Of a DNA stretch of 6,409 nt, positions 1 through 6,339 are shown one piece after another (within the stretch, counting starts at the first letter, position 1; each line of letters opens with the position of its first letter). Made by a program: the position numbers and the translations under genes. The stretch is from Actinomycetota bacterium (GTDB taxonomy: Bacteria; Actinomycetota; Actinomycetes; Actinomycetales; Microbacteriaceae), in assembly GCA_009703635.1 (NCBI GenBank), contig WLFS01000031.1, positions 1-6,409 of the forward strand. The letters run 5' to 3'. The notes beneath the pieces were generated by a model. The model saw only the letters and a program-made list of their open reading frames with translations. It did not search any database and had not been told where the DNA came from.

Positions 1-8
1 CAGCGTTC

Positions 9-82
9 GCGGGTGTAGCTCAATGGTAGAGCCTCAGTTTTCCAAACTGATGGCGCGGGTTCGATTCCCGTCACCCGCTCCA
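9..82 (+). tRNA. tRNA-Gly (anticodon UCC), with encoded CCA
   Basis: The cloverleaf folds fully by hand. The acceptor stem pairs 9-15 (GCGGGTG) with 72-78 (CACCCGC). The D stem pairs GCTC 18-21 with GAGC 29-32. The anticodon stem pairs 34-38 with 46-50, and the loop TTTCCAA carries TCC at 41-43. The T arm contains the TTCGATT loop at 60-66, with one G-T pair at its outer end. T79 is the discriminator base and CCA is encoded at 80-82. Anticodon UCC reads GGA and, by wobble, GGG glycine codons. Its promoter lies outside the window. Its 3' end is one base from the stop codon of the converging glycosylase gene, so there is no room for a separate terminator between them. Confidence 0.97.
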
Positions 83-83
83 A

Positions 84-884
84 TCACCTCTGGCACTTAG
101 GGCACCAATAGAGCTTTCGAGCCAAAAACTCCTCCATCGCTACCTTCTTATTGCACACCCTGCATTCCAGACCTTCTCGCTTATATACAAAGTATCGATC
201 TTTCACCAACACCCGGCCACTTAGGTGATCATCTCGGGTGAGCATCATGCCGGTTTTGACTCCAATCCTCATCAGCTTCACCGCGTCATCCCAGATTTCA
301 ATAATTGCGTTCTCTTTGATCTTCTCCCCTGGCGTTTTTGGGTTCAACCCAGCGCGAAACAACAACTCAGCGCGATAGACGTTTCCGATGCCGCTGATAA
401 CTGCCTGATTCATCAGCGCTGCGCCAATTGGGACTTTAGAGTTTTTCACCTTGGAAACAAACCTCAGAGCCTCAAATCCTTTGGGGTCAGGATTCAATGG
501 ATCAGGACCAAGCCTTTTTAGCACCAGATTCACGCCATCTTGATCAATGACTTCACACACGGTTGGTCCTCGAAGATCTGCCGAGGCTGTGCTTACTCCA
601 AAGCGAGCCCGAACCTGGCCCCAGATATCTGGCGCTTTGGCAATTGGAACTTGATAGAAGTTCCACTTTCCATAAATCCCAAGATGGATACGAATCGTCA
701 GGTCGTTATCAAAGCCCAGAAACAATTGCTTACCCACTGCAGTAGATTCCATCAGTTTTCGTCCCGACACCAGTTTTGCGTCAGACTCAAACCGGCCTTG
801 TGGCGAAATGATCTTAACCTTGGAGCCCAAGTATCCGTTTCTGAAGGTATTAGCTACGCGGTGTATCGAGTGGCCCTCTGGCAT
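84..884 (-). CDS. nei: Fpg/Nei-family DNA glycosylase/AP lyase (Nei2-like)
   Basis: This 266-residue base-excision repair enzyme would remove oxidised bases from DNA and cleave the resulting abasic site. The family's catalytic N-terminus is intact: Pro2 is the Schiff-base nucleophile after Met removal, followed by Glu3 in MPEGHSIHR. Lys52 (VGKQLF) fits the conserved beta-clamp lysine. HLGIYG at 67-72 has Tyr in the position where E. coli Nei has its QLY wedge tyrosine, where Fpg usually has HLGMSG. The helix-two-turn-helix is clear at about 152-186, with GIGNVYRAE and conserved Asn168. The C-terminal zinc finger has Cys241, Cys244, Cys261 and Cys264, with the hairpin arginine at Arg256. Length is normal. 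The ATG lies 5 bp after the rpiB stop with only a weak Shine-Dalgarno, which suggests coupling to rpiB translation. Order rpiB-nei matches mycobacterial Rv2465c-Rv2464c (nei2). The exact substrate subtype (Nei versus Fpg) is inferred from motifs. Confidence 0.93.
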   Translation of the reverse strand: MPEGHSIHRVANTFRNGYLGSKVKIISPQGRFESDAKLVSGRKLMESTAVGKQLFLGFDNDLTIRIHLGIYGKWNFYQVPIAKAPDIWGQVRARFGVSTASADLRGPTVCEVIDQDGVNLVLKRLGPDPLNPDPKGFEALRFVSKVKNSKVPIGAALMNQAVISGIGNVYRAELLFRAGLNPKTPGEKIKENAIIEIWDDAVKLMRIGVKTGMMLTRDDHLSGRVLVKDRYFVYKREGLECRVCNKKVAMEEFLARKLYWCPKCQR

Positions 885-889
885 GGCTG

Positions 890-1360
890 TTAGGAGATCT
901 CACCAGTTTGCTCAAAGGTTCCAATCTTGCCTATACGTCTTGAATGACGTTCATCACCACTGAAAGGTTCTTCAATAAATGTCTTGATTAGCTCAAGCAC
1001 CTCTTCTTTGGAGTGTTGCCTTGCTCCAACAGCAATGACGTTGGCGTCATTGTGTGATCGGGCTAGCTTTGCAGTGTCCTGGTTCCAAACCAGGGCCGCA
1101 CGGATTCCGGCAACTTTATTTGCAGCCATCTGCTCGCCGTTTCCTGAACCGCCGAGCACAACACCCAAAGCCTGAACACCGGCTTGCTGATCGGCAATCA
1201 CCGCAAGAGCTGCATTGATGCAAAAGCTTGGATAGTCATCCAGTGGATCAAAGGACTTTGGTCCATGATCAAAAACTTCGTGACCTGCTGCGGTGAGCGA
1301 ATCAATCAAGAAGTGGCTGGTTTCCAATCCGGCGTGATCGGTTGCGATGTGAATTCTCAT
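890..1360 (-). CDS. rpiB: Ribose-5-phosphate isomerase B
   Basis: This 156-residue cytosolic enzyme interconverts ribose 5-phosphate and ribulose 5-phosphate in the non-oxidative pentose phosphate pathway. The LacA/RpiB fold signature is complete: Asp8-His9 in IATDHAG, then the anion-hole and active-site loop GGSGNGEQMAANKVAGIR at 70-87, then ARSHNDANVIAVGAR with His103 and Arg114. Glu76 stands in GNGEQ where E. coli RpiB has its catalytic Cys; this is the known actinobacterial form, described for the M. tuberculosis enzyme, where Glu75 acts as the base. The length is normal. The start ATG overlaps the upstream antiporter stop as ATGA and has a strong Shine-Dalgarno, AGGGAGAG, inside the antiporter's last codons. 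The Nei-type glycosylase follows after 5 bp, so the three genes should be cotranscribed. Confidence 0.96.
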   Translation of the reverse strand: MRIHIATDHAGLETSHFLIDSLTAAGHEVFDHGPKSFDPLDDYPSFCINAALAVIADQQAGVQALGVVLGGSGNGEQMAANKVAGIRAALVWNQDTAKLARSHNDANVIAVGARQHSKEEVLELIKTFIEEPFSGDERHSRRIGKIGTFEQTGEIS

Positions 1361-2538
1361 TTGCTCTCCCTGTCGAATCCGCTTCTAATAAAACGTATGA
1401 CTAATGAACCAATAATCGCCGTTAGAAATACGTAGCTCAACGTTATTGCCTGAAGGCTAACCGACAGAACCACCGGACCTGCGATAGCCGCAATAACCAT
1501 CGAAAACTCGCCTCGAGGAGTCAAGAAAGCTCCAGCCCTAATCCACATGGACTTATCGTTCATGTCTTTAGCAATCCACCAGCCAACTGCAAACTTGCCT
1601 GCGACACCAACCAAAACCAGAACTGCAACAGCAGGAAAGACTTCAATCAGGTCCACAAAATCTGTTGAAAGACCGAAGAACAAGAAGAAGATCGCCGCAA
1701 ACAGATCCCTAAGAGATCCCAGGCGACCTCGAACGGTGTTGGCAACCTCGCCAGTTAGAAGTAGTCCAACCAGAAATGCCGCTACCGCTCCAGAAAAGCC
1801 TGCCAGTCCTGCAACACCGGCTGCTAGCAGTGCGGAGCCAAAAACAGTAAGAAGCAGTGCGCTTGGAACGTCAGGGTTGAGGATTCTGGACCACTGAGCA
1901 GTGCCTCGGTAGGAAATGATCAAAATGATCCCGGTGATAATCAAAGCAAACGAAACCGAGATCAAACCTGTCAGCGCCGATAGACCAAGCACGAGCGAGG
2001 TAAGAAGTGGCAAGTACGGAGCAAGAGCTAAGTCTTCAAATACCAAAATTGTCACGATACGTTTTGAAAGCTCAGAGCGCCTCCAGCCGGATTCACGTAT
2101 CAGTTCTGATGCGATTCCAGAAGATGAGACGTAACTGATTCCGCCAAGAGCAAGTGCAGCAAGTGGTCCCCAGCCAAACAAAAGCGCCAGAGCGGCGCCG
2201 GGAATAAAGTTCACTGCCACGTCAAAAAAGCCAGCCGATTTTCTTTCCTTGAAGGCTTTGGCAAGATCAGGTGCGGAGTGCTCGAGCCCAAGTAGCAGTA
2301 GCAACAAAATTGCGCCAATTTGTGCACCAATATCGAGAAAGTCTTGACTCAAGCTGATCAGCCCAAAGCCACCCTGGCCAACAACTAAACCAACGAGTAG
2401 ATAGATAGGTACAACGGAAAAGCGAATCTTGGCTGCTACGAAAGCGATGATTCCAAGCCCCAGCAACAGCGCGCCAATCTCAGCTAGCGTCGACGCCGTT
2501 TCGGCGGAAGCCCCCAAGGCCAGAAGTGGTTCAATCAC
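1357..2538 (-). CDS. CPA2-type (KefB/KhtU-like) cation:proton antiporter, membrane domain only
   Basis: This polytopic inner-membrane protein of 393 residues is built from hydrophobic helices, with about 12 expected, covering nearly its full length. Such proteins exchange K+ or Na+ for H+. CPA2 hallmarks are visible: LLLLGLEHS at about 80-88 (the FxxGLE region), the helix-breaking region near 135-145 (SYVSSSGIASELI), an acidic Glu168-Asp169 pair in FEDLALAP, FFLFFGLSTD near 284-293, and TPRGEFSMV at 340-348, typical of Kef/Khtu-type antiporters. It ends right after the last helix, so it lacks the C-terminal RCK/TrkA nucleotide-binding domain of KefB/KefC, and no KhtT-like partner is in the window. 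The start is GTG; an in-frame TGA lies 15 nt upstream and no convincing Shine-Dalgarno is seen, so a leaderless or weakly translated start is possible. It is the first gene of the minus-strand operon and overlaps rpiB by 4 bp. Ion specificity cannot be read from the sequence. Confidence 0.88.
   Translation of the reverse strand: MIEPLLALGASAETASTLAEIGALLLGLGIIAFVAAKIRFSVVPIYLLVGLVVGQGGFGLISLSQDFLDIGAQIGAILLLLLLGLEHSAPDLAKAFKERKSAGFFDVAVNFIPGAALALLFGWGPLAALALGGISYVSSSGIASELIRESGWRRSELSKRIVTILVFEDLALAPYLPLLTSLVLGLSALTGLISVSFALIITGIILIISYRGTAQWSRILNPDVPSALLLTVFGSALLAAGVAGLAGFSGAVAAFLVGLLLTGEVANTVRGRLGSLRDLFAAIFFLFFGLSTDFVDLIEVFPAVAVLVLVGVAGKFAVGWWIAKDMNDKSMWIRAGAFLTPRGEFSMVIAAIAGPVVLSVSLQAITLSYVFLTAIIGSLVIRFIRSGFDRESK
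1364..1371 (-). promoter_or_regulatory. Ribosome binding site of rpiB, inside the antiporter 3' end
   Basis: Read on the minus strand the sequence is AGGGAGAGCAAATG, with the purine-rich stretch 3 nt (GGGAG 5 nt) before the ATG at 1360. It lies within the last codons of the antiporter gene, whose TGA overlaps the ATG. This supports the rpiB start and fits translational coupling of the two genes. Confidence 0.75.
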
Positions 2539-2548
2539 AAGGTCATTG

Positions 2549-2577
2549 TTTCACACACTCTGGCTGCCAGTTAGGCT
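2549..2577 (+). promoter_or_regulatory. Possible pepN promoter (weak match)
   Basis: The hexamer TAGGCT at 2572-2577 fits the loose actinobacterial -10 pattern TANNNT. The best -35 at 17-bp spacing is TTTCAC at 2549-2554, which is poor. If used, the transcript would start near 2583-2585, giving a leader of about 27 nt before GTG 2611. No convincing promoter for the divergent antiporter operon was found in the same 72-bp gap (2539-2610). Confidence 0.22.
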
Positions 2578-2597
2578 TTGAAGCAATACCAGCCAGA
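2559..2597. repeat. 8-bp inverted repeat in the antiporter/pepN divergent region
   Basis: TCTGGCTG at 2559-2566 is the exact reverse complement of CAGCCAGA at 2590-2597, with a 23-nt loop. A shorter palindrome, CTGGC-T-GCCAG, lies at 2560-2570. The right arm covers the first three bases of the pepN Shine-Dalgarno (2595-2601). It could be an operator for a dimeric regulator or a leader hairpin that partly masks the ribosome site, but it could also be chance at this length. Confidence 0.35.
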
Positions 2598-2601
2598 AAG
2601 G
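2595..2601 (+). promoter_or_regulatory. Ribosome binding site of pepN (fixes the GTG 2611 start)
   Basis: AGAAAGG matches seven bases of the actinobacterial anti-anti-Shine-Dalgarno sequence AGAAAGGAGG and lies 9 nt before GTG 2611. The upstream TTG at 2578 has only TTAGG two bases before it, which is too close to work well. Confidence 0.7.
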
Positions 2602-2610
2602 TCACCCCTC

Positions 2611-5160
2611 GTGCCCGGAGAAAACCTCACAAGAAAAGAAGCTATCGAGCGTGCGAGCATCCTTAGCGTTCAAAGCTATTCAGTCGAGATTGATCTAACC
2701 CAAGGAGCTGAGCTTTTTGGCTCAACCACCAGGGTGCGCTTCAGTGCCAAAGAGGGCTCATCAACATTTATTGATGCCATAACCGGTGCAGTTCACTCGG
2801 TGGTACTAAATGGCAAGGTACTTCAGCCAGCCGAAGTTTCAGACGGTATCCGTATCCAGCTTCCAGCTTTGGAAAAAGAGAACGAACTAGTTGTTGTGGC
2901 CCAGGGTAAATACACCAATACTGGTGAGGGTCTGCACCGCTTTGTAGATCCTGTCGATCAAGAGGTTTACCTTTATACCCAGTTTGAGGTGCCCGACTCG
3001 AGAAGAATGTTTGCAGTCTTTGAGCAGCCAGATCTAAAGGCTACTTTTGCTTTTAACATCACTGCCCCTAGCTACTGGAAGGTAGTGTCCAACTCCCCGA
3101 CTCCTGAGCCTCATGAGCTTCGCGAGGGAGTTTCAGTTTGGAACTTCGAACCGACACCGCGCATTTCTAGCTACATCACCGCACTTGTGGCAGGACCTTA
3201 CGTTGAGGTCAATGACCAAGTTGTCTCAAGCTCTGGGAAAGTGGTGCCCCTCGGAGTATTTTGCCGAAAGTCGCTTTTTGAACACTTGGATGCCGAATAC
3301 ATATTTGATAAGACCAAGCAGGGATTTGTTTTCTTTGAATCTCAGTTTGGCGTTCCCTACCCATTCGAGAAATACGACCAGCTATTTGTTCCTGAATTCA
3401 ATGCCGGTGCTATGGAAAACGCTGGTGCGGTAACTTTCACCGAAACCTACGTCTTTAGATCCAAGGTCACAGATGCCACCCGTGAGCGTCGAGTGGTGAC
3501 CATCTTGCACGAACTAGCCCACATGTGGTTTGGCGATCTCGTCACAATGCGCTGGTGGAACGATCTTTGGCTAAATGAATCCTTTGCCGAGTACGCATCA
3601 ACACTGGCAACCCAGGAAGCCACCGAGTGGCACGGAGCCTGGGCTACCTTCGCATCTTTAGAAAAGGCCTGGGCATATCGTCAGGACCAACTTCCATCCA
3701 CTCACCCAATCGTTGCCGAGATTAATGACCTAGAAGATGTCCAAGTGAATTTCGATGGAATCACATATGCAAAGGGAGCATCTGTCCTAAAACAGCTCGT
3801 TGCTTGGGTAGGACAAGAGCCTTTCATGCGAGGTGTCTCTGCCTACTTCAAAAAGCACGCGTACCAAAACACCGAGCTTTCGGATCTGCTCAAAGAACTC
3901 GAGGCTGAAAGCGGTAGGGAATTATCCGAATGGTCCAAGCTGTGGCTGGAAACTGCGGGAGTAAACCTACTTCGGGCAGAAATTGAAGAAAAAGATGGAA
4001 CAATTGCTTCCTTCTCAATTCAGCAGTCCGCCATTTCCGATTACCCATACCTAAGACCACATCGTCTCGCAGTTGGCTTCTATAACGAGGTCGCAGGCAA
4101 GCTAGTCCGCACTGAAAGAGTGGAACTAGATGTTCAAGGCGCAAAGACCGTAGTTCCTGAACTAGCGGGCAAAAAGCGCCCCGACCTTATTTTGCTAAAT
4201 GATGATGATCTGACTTACGCAAAGATCAGACTTGACGAGACCTCTTGGGCAACCGCTTTGGCAAAGCTTTCCAGCATTGAAGACCCATTAGCCAGAGCCC
4301 TGGTTTGGGGATCGGCATGGGATGCAACTAGGGATGGCGAGAAATCAGGACGGGCATTTATTGATTTAGTTCTTGCGCATATCGCTAATGAGACCGAATC
4401 CACCACGATGATGACGTGCCTTAGGCAGCTACTAACGGTTGCAAATTTGTACGTGGCGCTAGAGTACAGACTGGAATCACAGCTGAAAGTTGCGGACGGA
4501 TTATGGAAGCTCGCTCAGAACGCCCAGGCCGGATCCGATGCTCAACTGCAGTTCGTGAAGTTTTTTGCCCAGTTTGCAAGAAGCGATAAGCAGCTAAATA
4601 CCGTTGCCGATCTGCTAAGTGGCAAAACTCAAATGGATGGCCTCGAAATCGACACCGATCTTCGCTGGGAGCTATTGACTGCTCTCTCGGTTGGAGGAAA
4701 AGCCACTAAGGAACGCATTGACGTTGAGCTTGAAGCTGACAACACTGCCAACGGCCAAAAAGCCCACGCGGCAGCAATAGCGGCTCTGCCGGAACTAAAG
4801 TCCAAGCAAGAAATCTTCGACAAACTTGTTGACACAGATCAGATGAGCAACGCACTGGTGAATTCTGCCAGTTTGGCATTTGGTCGAGTTATGGATACTG
4901 CCGTGCTCGAGCCATTTGTGGATCAGTACTTCTCAAAGGTGCTTTCAATCTGGGAAAACAAGAGCTACCACATGGCTGAGTACTTGCTTGTAAACCTCTA
5001 TCCACTTGCAATTGTTAACGAAGCCCTTGCCAATCAAACCGAGCAGTTCTTGAAAAATCCTGAGCTTGCTTCCAAGCCGGCGCTGAAGCGAATAATTGTA
5101 GAAAACCTCGCGAACGTGCAACGAGCATTGAGTGCCCAAAGCACGGACAAAAAGAGCTAG
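2611..5160 (+). CDS. pepN: Aminopeptidase N, M1 family zinc metallopeptidase
   Basis: This cytosolic aminopeptidase removes N-terminal residues from peptides during protein turnover. From GTG 2611 it has 849 residues, the usual length for actinobacterial PepN, and begins MPGENLTRKEA like its relatives; the in-frame TTG at 2578 would add 11 residues but lacks a usable Shine-Dalgarno. The N-terminal beta domain covers about 1-190. The substrate-binding GAMEN motif is at 266-270. The zinc site is HELAH at 300-304 followed by Glu323 in NESFAEY (HEXXH-X18-E), with Glu301 as catalytic base. Tyr386 in ITYAKGASVL is the transition-state tyrosine. The C-terminal half, from about 520, is the helical ERAP1_C-like domain. 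No signal peptide is seen. It is divergent from the antiporter operon and followed after 11 bp by glbO. All key residues are present and the frame is intact. Confidence 0.96.
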   Translation: MPGENLTRKEAIERASILSVQSYSVEIDLTQGAELFGSTTRVRFSAKEGSSTFIDAITGAVHSVVLNGKVLQPAEVSDGIRIQLPALEKENELVVVAQGKYTNTGEGLHRFVDPVDQEVYLYTQFEVPDSRRMFAVFEQPDLKATFAFNITAPSYWKVVSNSPTPEPHELREGVSVWNFEPTPRISSYITALVAGPYVEVNDQVVSSSGKVVPLGVFCRKSLFEHLDAEYIFDKTKQGFVFFESQFGVPYPFEKYDQLFVPEFNAGAMENAGAVTFTETYVFRSKVTDATRERRVVTILHELAHMWFGDLVTMRWWNDLWLNESFAEYASTLATQEATEWHGAWATFASLEKAWAYRQDQLPSTHPIVAEINDLEDVQVNFDGITYAKGASVLKQLVAWVGQEPFMRGVSAYFKKHAYQNTELSDLLKELEAESGRELSEWSKLWLETAGVNLLRAEIEEKDGTIASFSIQQSAISDYPYLRPHRLAVGFYNEVAGKLVRTERVELDVQGAKTVVPELAGKKRPDLILLNDDDLTYAKIRLDETSWATALAKLSSIEDPLARALVWGSAWDATRDGEKSGRAFIDLVLAHIANETESTTMMTCLRQLLTVANLYVALEYRLESQLKVADGLWKLAQNAQAGSDAQLQFVKFFAQFARSDKQLNTVADLLSGKTQMDGLEIDTDLRWELLTALSVGGKATKERIDVELEADNTANGQKAHAAAIAALPELKSKQEIFDKLVDTDQMSNALVNSASLAFGRVMDTAVLEPFVDQYFSKVLSIWENKSYHMAEYLLVNLYPLAIVNEALANQTEQFLKNPELASKPALKRIIVENLANVQRALSAQSTDKKS

Positions 5161-5171
5161 CCAAAAAGCAG

Positions 5172-5621
5172 ATGACTGAAGAGTTTGAAGACGCAGCACG
5201 GGTAGAGACCGTGCGCATTAAGGGTCTTTCCGGCGAACGTGTTGGTGGAAACTTCTTTGAACTAATCGGCGGAAGCGCTACTTTCAAGAAACTAACTGAC
5301 AAGTTCTATGAAGGCGTGGCAACCGATGATGTGTTGCGACCGATGTATCCAGAAGATGACTTGGGTCCCGCTGCCGAGAGACTGAGGATGTTTCTCGAGC
5401 AATACTGGGGAGGCCCAACCACATACCAAGAAACTCGCGGTCACCCAAGACTGCGAATGAGGCACTCGCCCTTCAAGATAAACCCACTTGCTAGAGAGCG
5501 TTGGCTTTTTCACATGAAGGCCGCGGTCGACTCTCTTTCGCTTGCACCAATGCAGCAAGCCGAACTCTGGGGATACTTAGATCGTGCTGCTACCGCGATG
5601 CTAAACAGCTTCGAAGATTAG
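5172..5621 (+). CDS. glbO: Group II truncated haemoglobin (trHbO)
   Basis: This 149-residue haem protein belongs to the O-type truncated globins, thought to handle O2, peroxide or reactive nitrogen species. The core from about residue 28 (FFELIGG) follows M. tuberculosis GlbO closely. Tyr46 is B10 (KFY), Tyr59 is CD1 (MYPEDD), His98 is the proximal F8 histidine in RLRMRHSPF, and Trp111 is the group II/III G8 tryptophan in RERWL. The RMFLEQYWGGP stretch at 72-82 is also typical. The first roughly 27 residues are an extension absent from the 128-residue M. tuberculosis protein. ATG 5172 is preferred, with a modest upstream AAAAAGCAG; GTG 5211 (residue 14) is an alternative. It lies 11 bp after pepN with no terminator between, so cotranscription is likely. 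Its TAG overlaps the stop of the converging gene. Confidence 0.95.
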   Translation: MTEEFEDAARVETVRIKGLSGERVGGNFFELIGGSATFKKLTDKFYEGVATDDVLRPMYPEDDLGPAAERLRMFLEQYWGGPTTYQETRGHPRLRMRHSPFKINPLARERWLFHMKAAVDSLSLAPMQQAELWGYLDRAATAMLNSFED

Positions 5622-6283
5622 AAGTGTTTTGCTTCCTTAGAAAGAACATGACCAAACTCAGTTGAAAGCCTGACCCAACCCTGGGAATGAAAAATTGGCA
5701 CGTCTTGGTCTTTGACTAAAAACCCAAGTCCTGCTGCAGCAAACGCAGCTCCTGCAGGAACCTTAGATTCAACATCGATAGCCCTGCCCCAAACCTCAGC
5801 GCGAATTCGAGCGGCAATCGGTCCCCCCACTGACTCCGGGATTGTCTCGGCAACTTCAGTAATTCCCTTTTTGGCAGTGTTGGTTAGTAATTCCTCGCGC
5901 AGCACTCCAGCTTCGACCCAACCGGTTCTAGGAGGTGATACTCCAGCCCAGGGAACTCGCTCGGTTGAAGCCATGTTAAAAACAAAGCGTTCTTCGGTAG
6001 CCGGATTTTCAAGCTCAAAAGCGATGCGATCCAAGACGGCTTGGATAGGAACAAGGATGTTTATCTCTGCTTCTGACTTGAGCTCCATGGTGCGAAGCCC
6101 TAGGACTGTGGGTCCATCATCCAAAATTGCAGCCGGAAACAGCGGCGCAACGTAGGCAGTTAGCAAAGTTCCAAATGCTCTCAGGCGAACTGTGCCCTTC
6201 TGGTCCATCTTCTTAGCCCTAGTTAGGTAGGACTTTAGGTCCAGAGCAGTTTGCTCATCAAGAAGCTGGAAGGTGTTTTTCAT
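5618..6283 (-). CDS. Conserved actinobacterial protein of unknown function
   Basis: I cannot name this 221-residue protein. It appears cytosolic, with no signal peptide, membrane segment or cysteine-metal motif. The N-terminal half alternates short strands and helices, with VLGLRTMEL at 60-68 and VPIQAVLDRIAFELE at 78-92. The most distinctive part is WAGVSPPRTGW at 112-122, followed by a helical region and a small Gly/Ala-rich segment (AAFAAAGLGFLV) near 180-191. The C-terminus reads FHSQGWVRLSTEFGHVL. I recall similar hypothetical proteins near pepN and globin genes in Microbacteriaceae, but cannot verify this here. This strand is preferred over the opposite 147-residue frame because that one is Ser/Thr/Ala/Pro-rich, typical of an antisense shadow, and has no family features. 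ATG 6283 has no Shine-Dalgarno but sits just after a promoter candidate. The 3' end overlaps glbO by 4 bp, tail to tail. Confidence 0.82.
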   Translation of the reverse strand: MKNTFQLLDEQTALDLKSYLTRAKKMDQKGTVRLRAFGTLLTAYVAPLFPAAILDDGPTVLGLRTMELKSEAEINILVPIQAVLDRIAFELENPATEERFVFNMASTERVPWAGVSPPRTGWVEAGVLREELLTNTAKKGITEVAETIPESVGGPIAARIRAEVWGRAIDVESKVPAGAAFAAAGLGFLVKDQDVPIFHSQGWVRLSTEFGHVLSKEAKHF

Positions 6284-6293
6284 TAGAGAACTA

Positions 6294-6321
6294 AACTTAC
6301 CCCTGAAAGCTATCCCCTCAA
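6294..6321 (-). promoter_or_regulatory. Candidate near-leaderless promoter of the unknown gene
   Basis: On the minus strand, TTGAGG (6321-6316) and TAAGTT (6299-6294) are separated by 16 bp. The -10 fits the actinobacterial TANNNT pattern and the -35 matches 4 of 6 consensus bases. Transcription would begin about 6287-6288, only 4-5 nt before ATG 6283. This agrees with the absence of a Shine-Dalgarno close to that start. Leaderless mRNAs are common in actinobacteria. Confidence 0.42.
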
Positions 6322-6339
6322 GTTAGGACACCGAATTCA

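Noticed and set aside
1547..1897. Plus-strand frame of 116 codons opposite the antiporter
   Set aside because: Low-complexity Thr/Ala/Ser/Arg translation opposite well-conserved antiporter helices; a shadow.
2538..2546. ATG on the minus strand at 2546-2544 as antiporter start
   Set aside because: It is out of frame and reaches a TGA after three codons; the in-frame start is GTG 2538.
2539..2610. Riboswitch or small RNA in the divergent gap
   Set aside because: Seventy-two bases are too short for known riboswitch aptamers plus two promoters, and no known aptamer motif is seen.
4945..5558. Minus-strand frames opposite the pepN end and glbO
   Set aside because: They lie wholly within two strongly supported plus-strand genes and show no family features.
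5712..6155. Plus-strand frame of 147 codons opposite the unknown gene
   Set aside because: It is Ser/Thr/Ala/Pro-rich with no recognisable motif, as expected of an antisense frame over a coding gene; the minus-strand frame is longer and has a protein-like composition.
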